From contig JAMAHW010000214.1 in assembly GCA_023627715.1 (NCBI GenBank), forward strand, positions 1 through 15,513: DNA of 15,513 bases, given 5' to 3'. Under the pieces are notes generated by a model. The model did not search any database, was not told the DNA's origin, and saw nothing but the letters and a program-made list of their open reading frames with translations. This document shows positions 1 to 7,009 of the stretch, in pieces. Every line of letters starts with the position of its first letter. The stretch's first letter is position 1. This stretch comes from Periconia sp. R9002. Its lineage: Eukaryota > Ascomycota > Dothideomycetes > Pleosporales > Periconiaceae. Both the position numbers and the translations under genes were made by a program.

Positions 1-240
1 ACTACTCCCCTCCTCTCTATCTGTCCCCTTTCTTTTACTGCCCCCTTCTTCTCCTATACTACCCCCTCTCCTTCCACTCGCCTTAAAACATACACTCCAT
101 TCCCCCTCTATATCCTGCCACATCATCCCCTTCCCTACCCCTTAATCTTAACTACCTACCTAGTTACTCTATCAATACCACCAAACCCTACTACCCCGCT
201 CTGCTCTATCTCGTTTTCGCTATATCTTATATCCTACACT
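1..240. other. G-depleted pyrimidine-rich low-complexity tract
   Basis: By my count the + strand has about 9 G residues in 240 nt, with many runs of C and T separated by A. The bias stops near 240, where the sequence becomes A-rich and then mixed. It resembles the CT-rich leaders and promoters of fungal genes, such as the one upstream of samB in this window, but no coding region follows directly. It continues off the left edge, so its full length and purpose cannot be judged. Confidence 0.6.
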
Positions 241-859
241 ACACATCTAGAATAAAGAAAAAGAACTACTAAACGCATGGCTTAGAAATGAATAGTAAGA
301 TTTATGATGTTCACTATCTTACCCCTACATCTACGCCCGCACCGATTATTCCATAAGCGTTGTCGGTTAGGAAGGCTAAGCAGAAAGATGGCGGGGACTA
401 GATGGGAAAATTCTGAGGAATCTGGATTAACTTGAAACTTTTGGAATACAATATGCACCTGTACTTGGACCTTTACGTTGCAATGCTTCGCGGTGGAACC
501 TAGAGGCTTCGATACTCGAGGGGGAAAAAAATCACAGCAGGCGTTGCAGAAATCGCCCCAAACCTCAGAGGCCAGCAGGAAACCATTTCTCTAGATACAC
601 TTAGAAGCATCCTATTACTAACACCTTCTAGGTCTTTAATAACATATTAATTTTAGAGCTACTTCCCCCTAACAAGAGTGAATAAAAGACATGGAAGAGA
701 AGTGGTTATTTACGGTACCTTACCATTCGCGCCAAGGTTGTCTAATTCTGGCTAACAAGATAATTAGAAGGTAGGTATTTACTCAGGGGGTTGACAATTA
801 CACTAAGATGCAACTATAGGAAGTAAGTCAATCTACCTTTATTCACATCCAATATTTGT

Positions 860-942
860 GCCAATGACGGTGTGCCTGGTGGCATAGGACGTAAGTTGAA
901 TGGCGAATACTGAGATATAAAGCTGCTGCTAATGACGGTGTG
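860..942 (+). repeat. Pair of 15-nt direct repeats
   Basis: GC[C/T]AATGACGGTGTG occurs at 860-874 and again at 928-942, with one mismatch and a 68-nt period. The 53 nt between the copies and the flanks do not match each other. It may be a remnant of a short duplication or paired protein-binding sites in the upstream region of the gene at 1214. Nothing else supports either idea. Confidence 0.5.
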
Positions 943-1213
943 GGCTTTGCTTGGGAGGGAAACCGGTCAAACTTCGCCACGCTGCTGCCTAATCGCGTAC
1001 CAACCCCATTGCGCTTTTAAGAGATAGCCAGACCCCCACCATTGTTGTGGCAATATAATTATTACAATTACTGGAGAAACTTCCAACAATCTTCTAGTGC
1101 AACGAGTTTATCGGGACTGTTTCGGTTATCAAGTTCGTGAGATCAAGTGTCACATGTTCAAGTACTCTCGTACAATTTCACCGGCAACAGATTTATAGAG
1201 ACAATCTAAAACA

Positions 1214-2479
1214 ATGGTATCTTCTTCCGCACGACATGTCGAAGGTACTGCTTCGGGAACATTAAGAAATCGACATCCCCCAATCGCATACACTTTGTCG
1301 GGTAAGCCGCTTTCTTGAATAGGGATATCTTCAATAACCCGATTTAGGTCCTCAAATCCCGCGAATAAAACTCTCTGATCAATATGGTACGCGCCTTGAA
1401 TCGGCCTTAGTCCCGCTGGCGCGAGCGATGTTTCGATTCGATCTTAAACTCCTTCACCGAGTCGAAATTGTGGACCAGAAAGAACAGAAAGACGCACCCT
1501 CTACTGGTGGAATACGTAGCACAGAAGCCGCTAGTCGTCTCGAAATTATCAAAGATCTCAGGAGACAGTGGAAGGATATAGAATGTGGTCAATTCCACTT
1601 CAACCAATCGTACTTGAAGGACCGTCAAATCATACAATTTTGGGAAAAAGGTCTTACACGTATTCGGACAATCCTTACAAGCAAAGACGCCTCCGCAAAC
1701 CAGGTTAAGATACGTGAAGACTATCAGGACATCGTCTTCGAGTATAACCGGCATGCTTGTTTTTTGTTTGACACACTTCGCGATGTTGCTGGAGAAAGCG
1801 CTTTAGACGATTGTATACTCGACTTGATCCGAGACCGCTGGATGAAACTTGATGATCTGTTTGAGTGCTATCCCCGTGTTCCCCCGTTTCACGAAGAAGC
1901 GGAATATAGCACTTTACGAGCCGCACCTACGTGGTAAGCATGAACATGCCAACTGCCTATGTCGGTATTGACAAATCATGTAGGGCTGAAGTATCTCACT
2001 TTATGCGAAAAAAGAATCCAGGAAGTTCTCTCCAAATTCAATATCGAGGGAAGATTAGGGACAGAAGCGGGCTTGCCGGAAGATTCGATGTTCAGAAAGA
2101 GATGATGAATAGCACCTTTGTATTCTGGTCGGTTTCGGCAGTTTGCGTATTAGCCTCCCTCGCTTTTTTTGCTCTCGGTTATGCGCAGTCCCCTCACACT
2201 AAAGGATCAACGAAAGATGCGGATTTCTGGTTTCTAATGCAGTCTAGTACCACACAAATAATTGGCCTAGGCGTTTCTGCACTCATCGAATGGCAGAATA
2301 ATAACTATCCCCAATGGCGCTGGATCATTCCAAGAGGTATCGCGGGAATCTGCGCGCTTGCCGCTGTACCACTTTATATAGCTGCTCCAACTGAGTGGAG
2401 TTCGTTTCTTTCTCAAATTGCTGGCCTAACACAAACGTTCATGATATGTCAGTATTTCCTTTTGAGTAACTCATCTTAA
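1214..2479 (+). CDS. Unrecognised four-helix membrane protein, three exons
   Basis: Exons are 1214-1301, 1348-1933 and 1984-2479, giving 1170 nt and 389 residues. The start at 1214 sits in a strong context (AAACAATGG, A at -3 and G at +4) with an in-frame stop just upstream. Both introns have GTAAGC donors, and removing them joins three different reading frames without a stop, which is good evidence that the model is real. Residues 1-56 are polar. Residues 57-265 are soluble-looking and rich in charged helices, with Trp, Arg and Glu. Four hydrophobic segments follow at about 269-291, 306-328, 338-360 and 366-386, ending a few residues from the C-terminus. I recognise no motif or family, so no function is offered. 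The gene is convergent with CorA and lies in lower-GC DNA than its neighbours, so it may be lineage-specific. A model starting at the internal ATG at 1428 would lose 56 residues and is less likely. Confidence 0.75.
1302..1347 (+). other. Intron 1 of the unrecognised membrane-protein gene
   Basis: The intron is 46 nt, with a GTAAGC donor, a TTTAG acceptor and a branch-like AATAAC about 10 nt before the end. Splicing rebuilds a GGT codon for Gly30 and brings the upstream ATG into frame with the large exon. Without splicing the first frame ends after 34 codons. Confidence 0.72.
1934..1983 (+). other. Intron 2 of the unrecognised membrane-protein gene
   Basis: The intron is 50 nt, with a GTAAGC donor, a TGTAG acceptor and a branch-like TTGAC shortly before the acceptor. 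The unspliced frame stops at 1935-1937, inside the donor. Splicing makes a TGG codon (Trp225) across the junction and continues into the frame carrying all four membrane segments. Confidence 0.8.
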
Positions 2480-2985
2480 TAATATGATACTCTACGACAT
2501 TTCTCAATTTTCTCAATACAATCAATGAAACACGTCATCTCTAATGGCTATCCGCTAGAATGCGGGTAAGGATCGCGTTACGTGCTCAGGGGAATCTTGT
2601 AGTTCGGTGGAGTATCGTGCGCTTGCCCGATTGCAGTAAAGTAGCCAAAGAGAGCAGTGCAGAAGGGTCAAAATATAGTGCTTCTTCAACCACATTACTA
2701 AAACACTGTATCCAGCGTTATGCTGGATATCATTCTGCGTCTACCTCTACCAAATCCCAATCAAAGTATACATATGTCCAAACAAAAGAAAAGAATAAAA
2801 AAAAGTTATATAAAAAGGAATCATCAACGATGCCCCCCCAAAAACGCAAACGCTTCAGTTGCTTATTACGTATATACATGTACAAGGTAAATTAACCTAA
2901 CCAGACCAAAAGCAGAACAAAGCAAAAAAAAAATAAAAAAACAGTTCGTCGAAACGAAGCCACTCTACATTTCTAACCAACCCTT
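2480..2985. other. Convergent intergenic region (3' ends of two genes)
   Basis: This is the spacer between the stops of the unrecognised gene (+) and CorA (-). It holds A-rich stretches on the + strand at about 2780-2815 and 2920-2943. A canonical AATAAA lies at 2794-2799 on the + strand, a possible but rather distant polyadenylation signal for the left gene. One perfect small hairpin is listed separately. A 111-codon frame starting at 2560 is not credible as a gene. Confidence 0.6.
2709..2729. repeat. Small perfect inverted repeat
   Basis: TATCCAGC and GCTGGATA form an 8-bp stem around the 5-nt loop GTTAT. It lies between two convergent genes, outside coding sequence. It could form an RNA hairpin in either 3' UTR, or be a fragment of a larger repeat. 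No flanking duplication is visible. Confidence 0.5.
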
Positions 2986-4938
2986 CTAAAACGAGCCAAT
3001 ATTCCCCTTGCTGTACATGGTATGCCTCTTCTTCATCTGCCTCCCCCCAGCGCCCATCTTGCGATTCTGCTCCTTCTGCAAGCCCATGGCGAGCGCCATG
3101 CCCGAACTCACACCCTTCCTCGTCTCGCCGAGCGGACCGGCGCGGCGCCTCGCCTTCCTCAAGTCCCAGCTACCGCGCGCCTTCTTAGTCGCGCGGACGA
3201 TCCAGGGCATGCTCAGACCGACAATCGTGACGAAGCTGACGGGGCCGGCAATCTTCCAGAAGAAGGCGTCGCTGTTTTCGATGGCTGCGAAATTGTGGAA
3301 GTTTTGGCCAAAGTAGCCGACGAGGAAGGTGAGGGGGAGGAAGAAGATGGTGACGCCCGTGAGGACCGTCATGGATTGGTTCTGGTACGCGCCCATCATG
3401 TTGAAGATGAGGTCGATGAGGTTGTCGCAGGCCCTGCGCATGCCCTCCAGCGAGTTGGTGATCATGATGCAGTGGTCTTCGACATCGCCGAGGTACGTGT
3501 GCGTGAGCGGGGAAATGGTGATGGAGGAAATGGACTTGCGCGTGTGGAAGTACGAGGAGCCCGGGGTGGCGTTCACGTCCGTTGGTCCTCCCGGTTTGTG
3601 CTCCCGCAGGGCATTGATGAGGGAGATGATGGGCGTGATGGTATTGCGCAAGATGACCGTCTCCTGGGTGAGAATGTACAGTTTGACCGAGTGGGACATG
3701 TCCGGGTCGCGCAAAACGTCCAGTTCGAGCTGGCCCATGGCGTCTTCGTAAGCTGCCACCACGGGAATAGCCAGATCGATAATGGCGTCAATGATGGCCT
3801 GGGCAATCATGCTGCTATCACCACTTCGCCTTAGGATCGTATCCTTGGTATTCAAACGCTTAAGGATCGGCTCTTCCACATCTGAGGCTGAATGCTCGAA
3901 AAAGGAGATGATGGTATTGTCTGCACAAAGGAAAACACATACTTGCTCCACGCTGACAGCGAGCTTTCGGCTAGCTAGAGTCGAATTCTGCTCCATGTAC
4001 AGAGTCCTATCCAGGTTGGGTCCGCCTCGGAAGCGCTGCAATGTGCGGATTTTGGAGGCGTGGCTCGAAGAGGGCTTCCGCGGTTGGTTGGGATCATCTT
4101 GACCATAGCCCTTTTCCTGGTAATCCAAATCGTGGTGGATGTTTTTCAACTCACGCTGTTGGGAGTTCTGACCCCAAAGTCCCTTGATGCGGTCGGCAAA
4201 GGTAGGGGAGTTCCTTCGGTTCCGAGGTTGGCTTGGCTTCCTTGGCTCGTCGTCGGAATCGGAATCGCTATCGCTATCATCGTCCTCGACTCGAACCAGT
4301 TTGGAGAGGGTTAGGAGCAAGAAGACTTGGTCCGAGTACCAATCTGCTTTGGTTCGGCCCCTGGTGTTGATCAGATCTTCAATGGCCAGACGGTGCAGTT
4401 TTTTGTGCGACCCCAGTATCTTGATGACATCCCAACTCAATCCATTGACGTTGATCCATCGGCATTGCACCCATTCCGCTTTAGGCTTGGCAAGGAATTC
4501 TTCCAAATCGTCATTCTCCAGGTATGTTTTGTCGACCTCGTTTTCGGAGAAATCGACGACGGTAATCTGGCACTCCTCGTGGAGGCTGACATACTGGGGC
4601 GGATCTGAATCCTTGCTGGTATCAACACCAGGCTCCGCGCCAGGCTCCTCGAAGGCTATGTGGGAGTGCACTGGGGCCTGGTAATGGTGGATTGTATTGG
4701 AGCGCGTAGGACGTCGGCGGAGGGAGGACGTGGCAGAGAGGGTGGGCGAAAGTACATCATTGCTCTCGAGGTGCGAGGCTGCGGTGGAGCGAGTGCTCCC
4801 GGAGCGATTCCTTCCTCCGCCACGTTGCGAATCCAGGCGGCGGGGATTGGTATCGACCTGAAGCTGCGCGCGCGCGGCGGAGTCTGAATTTTGGGGGGCG
4901 GCAAAATCGACGATTCGGGGATTGGTAGGGGAGGTCAT
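2986..4938 (-). CDS. CorA-like divalent metal ion transporter (GQN variant)
   Basis: This is a single-exon gene of 650 residues in the CorA metal-ion transporter family (MIT superfamily), whose members are pentameric membrane channels for Mg2+ and related divalent ions. Residues 1-110 are a polar, probably disordered N-terminus. The soluble CorA domain runs from about 120 to 520 and is interrupted near 218-231 by an acidic Asp/Ser repeat, then by a polar linker to about 310. TM1 is about 523-543 and TM2 about 560-581, the usual C-terminal pair, followed by a basic tail rich in Arg and Lys. The signature after TM1 reads YFGQNF (GQN at 544-546), where bacterial CorA and yeast Alr1 have GMN. The GMN loop forms the outer ion-selectivity site, so ion preference may differ. 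The open frame extends to 5001 but only with a TTG codon; ATG at 4938 is the first usable start and has G at -3. The membrane (plasma, vacuolar or mitochondrial) cannot be told from the sequence. Confidence 0.9.
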   Translation of the reverse strand: MTSPTNPRIVDFAAPQNSDSAARAQLQVDTNPRRLDSQRGGGRNRSGSTRSTAASHLESNDVLSPTLSATSSLRRRPTRSNTIHHYQAPVHSHIAFEEPGAEPGVDTSKDSDPPQYVSLHEECQITVVDFSENEVDKTYLENDDLEEFLAKPKAEWVQCRWINVNGLSWDVIKILGSHKKLHRLAIEDLINTRGRTKADWYSDQVFLLLTLSKLVRVEDDDSDSDSDSDDEPRKPSQPRNRRNSPTFADRIKGLWGQNSQQRELKNIHHDLDYQEKGYGQDDPNQPRKPSSSHASKIRTLQRFRGGPNLDRTLYMEQNSTLASRKLAVSVEQVCVFLCADNTIISFFEHSASDVEEPILKRLNTKDTILRRSGDSSMIAQAIIDAIIDLAIPVVAAYEDAMGQLELDVLRDPDMSHSVKLYILTQETVILRNTITPIISLINALREHKPGGPTDVNATPGSSYFHTRKSISSITISPLTHTYLGDVEDHCIMITNSLEGMRRACDNLIDLIFNMMGAYQNQSMTVLTGVTIFFLPLTFLVGYFGQNFHNFAAIENSDAFFWKIAGPVSFVTIVGLSMPWIVRATKKARGSWDLRKARRRAGPLGETRKGVSSGMALAMGLQKEQNRKMGAGGRQMKKRHTMYSKGNIGSF

Positions 4939-5172
4939 TGCGCGGGAATGCAGTCGCGATTGTGGTTTGGTTTGTTTGGTTTGCAGATGGGGAAGGAGCA
5001 ATCTGGCGATAGTCCAAACAGTGGAGTAACAATGATATTGTACACTATTAATGATAGCACAATGGGTGGATTGTTGAAGTTGGCGACTATGATGTTCAGG
5101 GAGAGGGAGGGGCGTGGTCCAAGCAGCACCGCACTAGATGGAGGGCGATGGAGCAGGAAATGGAGTCTGCTA
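4939..5172 (-). promoter_or_regulatory. Probable 5' leader of the CorA gene
   Basis: Read on the minus strand, the 234 nt directly upstream of the CorA start contain no ATG; the first upstream ATG lies at 5173-5175. The same stretch has several ATG on the + strand, so the absence is strand-specific and suits a scanned leader. An inverted CCAAT box (ATTGG on the + strand, CCAAT in the direction of CorA) lies at 5316-5320, a reasonable distance for a promoter element. No TATA box was identified. Confidence 0.4.
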
Positions 5173-5803
5173 CATGTGGGTGCAGGTGGGCGGGAGCAAG
5201 AGAAGGGAATGCAGACATGTGTACTACAAGTGTAGTGGTGGGTGGATGGGTGAGGATGGGGATAGGTAAGTATAGAGAGGATGCGGATTGTCGTTAGGGG
5301 AATATGGGATTCTGGATTGGAGGAGCCAGCTGAAAAGCAAGGTTTCAGCCCTCGCTCAACATACCGCCCCCATGCACCGACTGCCCAAGTGGGTATCTGT
5401 ACGGGAATGGTGCCAGCACTGCTGACTGGCCATGCAGAAGGGCTTCATGGCTAGGGAAGTAGTCGTTAGAGTAACCAACTAATGATTGCATTGTTATTTG
5501 TAGAAGAGACATGGATGGTAGGGCTCTAAACGAGTAGGACGGTGCCACGGCGACGTGCTGGAGACAGTAGAATCACACATGGCACATGCATGTCTACCGT
5601 ACCGTACAGTACATGTTTGTGTACTTGTTAGGAGTCAGGATCTGGTACTCGGGTGGTGGTACAAGATCGATGACCGACTGCTCGCTCGCATACACATACA
5701 TATGTACATACATGTGGCACAGTAAAATTCTAGAATGTGACCGTGGCGACAAAAAGCAAAACTCGCGAAAAGTAATCAACGGCGGAATAATCAACTGAGG
5801 ATG
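5173..5803. promoter_or_regulatory. Divergent promoter region with a GTAC cluster
   Basis: This is the central part of the spacer between the divergent CorA and samB genes. No coding region is supported. GTAC occurs seven times in 109 nt, at 5599, 5604, 5609, 5621, 5645, 5659 and 5704, partly within alternating palindromic words such as ACATATGT and TACATGT. Comparable clusters precede the flippase gene. Binding sites for a shared factor are one explanation and simple-sequence drift is another. I know of no assigned fungal regulator for this word. Confidence 0.4.
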
Positions 5804-5841
5804 AGTCTAGAGACAAAGAGCCCAAAGGGAGCGGGGGCGGC

Positions 5842-5868
5842 ATAAATTTAGACGGAAGCGGCTATTGG
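5842..5868 (+). promoter_or_regulatory. Possible core promoter elements for samB
   Basis: ATAAATTTA at 5842-5850 resembles a TATA-type element. ATTGG at 5864-5868 is an inverted CCAAT box in a good context (AGCCAATAG on the opposite strand), the type bound by the fungal CCAAT-binding (HAP) complex. The last + strand ATG before the long ATG-free stretch is at 5801, just upstream. Transcription starting shortly after this position would fit, but no start site can be read from sequence alone. Confidence 0.3.
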
Positions 5869-7009
5869 CTGCTCGCGTCGGCGCTTCCCTGCGCATTCGC
5901 CCTCTCTCTCTGTTCGCCTCCCCGAAAGCGACAGGCCTGCCTGGCCTGGCTTTGTCATTTCTCCATTGCAAGAGAGTCTCAGTAATAACAGAAGCCGACG
6001 TGCTGCTTGTCATCCACCAAACACCCCCCCACATAACATCTCCCAAACCCAGCCTCATCCACAACACACCTACCTACTTACTCACATACATACAATTATA
6101 TACCTACATACACAGTACATAACTATAATACCCCCCCATCCGCCGGTCCATACCAGATCCACCACCGCCCTGCCTCGTGGCAGTTTGCTGCCCCCTCCCC
6201 TCCCTCCCTCCCTTCGCCGCCGCCGAGCCAAGTGCGCGAGACGAGACGAGCCACGACCCATCTCCACTCCACTCCTCTCCTCACCTCTACCGACCGACAA
6301 GCCTTTGTTCAACAGACACACCCTCTTGTCTGTCTGCCTATACACAACACCCCAATACCTGCTCTTGTGTGCCTGCTTGCATTGCGTCTTATTACCGCAC
6401 TTCAGCTTTGCCGTGCCTCATTCATCCTGAGACGGACACTCAGACTCGCTCCGCCGGCAAACCCCTACCAACGCATAGTAAAGCCTCCTGATCACCCACC
6501 CCGGGCCCAGCCATCCAACTCCACCATTTCCGCCCTCCTTTCCGCCTGCCACTGCAACACCACACCCAGACTACTACTTACACCGGTGCGCCCTCCTCGC
6601 TGCTCGTCTCCTCTCCTCTCCTCCTCCACAGCGCCTGTCCGCCTGCGTCGCTTGTCCAGCCCCCGGGCTTCTTTCACGCACTCGTCCGCGCTACTGCATC
6701 GAGTTTGCTGTCCCGACCCATCGCCCAGCTCGACCTCTTTCATCCAAAACACACGGGCCCCGGTTTTTTGCCCTTCGGACACCGCTCAAAACCTGTCGCC
6801 TCTCGCGTGGAGCCACCTGCAGCCCGCCGCCTACACCTGCATCAGCCCACGAGACTTGCCATCTTGCTGATTGCTTGCCTCGCCATCTCCCCATTCGCCT
6901 CATCTCATCTCCTGCTCCATGCAACAGTAGACCCATTTGCTGCTGACCAACCCACAACGACGTCAACCATTCCACACAGCACAAACCATCCTCCACCGCA
7001 GCACCCACC
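5869..7009 (+). promoter_or_regulatory. Long CT-rich, ATG-free probable 5' leader of samB
   Basis: From 5804 to 6918 there is no ATG on the + strand, although CAT (ATG on the other strand) occurs about thirty times. C- and T-rich blocks dominate, especially 6180-6300 and 6590-6620. The strand-specific lack of start codons is what a long translated-by-scanning leader would show. One ATG occurs, at 6919, opening a three-codon uORF listed separately. Long frames here begin at GTG or other codons and give Pro/Ser/Thr-rich low-complexity products, so they are not annotated as genes. No clear leader intron was found. Confidence 0.5.
6919..6930 (+). promoter_or_regulatory. Minimal upstream ORF (Met-Gln-Gln-stop)
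   Basis: ATG CAA CAG TAG is the only ATG in the leader before the samB start at 7010. It ends 79 nt before that start. Its context is weak (T at -3), so many ribosomes would pass it, and reinitiation at samB is possible for the rest. Such very short uORFs can tune translation. This is inference from position only. Confidence 0.45.

Larger units (their letters stand above)
1..1213. other. Left intergenic region, no supportable gene
   Basis: I read both strands and found only short, stop-interrupted frames. No exon pair joins into a credible protein upstream of 1214. Two parts stand out: the G-poor tract at 1-240 and a short direct repeat at 860-942, both listed separately. The remainder is AT-richer than the rest of the window, with AT-rich stretches around 600-670 and 770-860. 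It could be decayed accessory DNA plus the promoter of the gene at 1214, but no transposon ends or target-site duplications were identified. Confidence 0.6.

Noticed and set aside
600..860. Possible solo LTR or transposon remnant in the AT-rich left flank
   Set aside because: I searched for terminal repeats and target-site duplications and found none that hold up; only a 6-bp palindrome (636-650) was seen.
1931..2479. Separate 182-codon gene downstream of the frame at 1428
   Set aside because: It begins with GTG inside a splice-donor region and joins in frame to the upstream exon once the 50-nt intron is removed, so it is exon 3 of one gene.
2560..2895. 111-codon frame between the two convergent genes
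   Set aside because: Its product is Lys/Ser-rich from A-rich DNA, has no recognisable domain, and lies where two 3' UTRs are expected.
3022..3834. 270-codon frame on the strand opposite CorA
   Set aside because: It lies wholly antisense to a clear conserved gene, and its composition follows from the GC-rich codons of that gene.
4939..5001. N-terminal extension of the CorA protein to 5001
   Set aside because: The extension starts with TTG, not ATG. The ATG at 4938 is the first valid start and has a purine at -3.
6232..6870. 212-codon Pro/Ser/Thr-rich frame upstream of samB
   Set aside because: It has no ATG (it begins at GTG) and is explained by CT-rich leader sequence with few stops in that frame.
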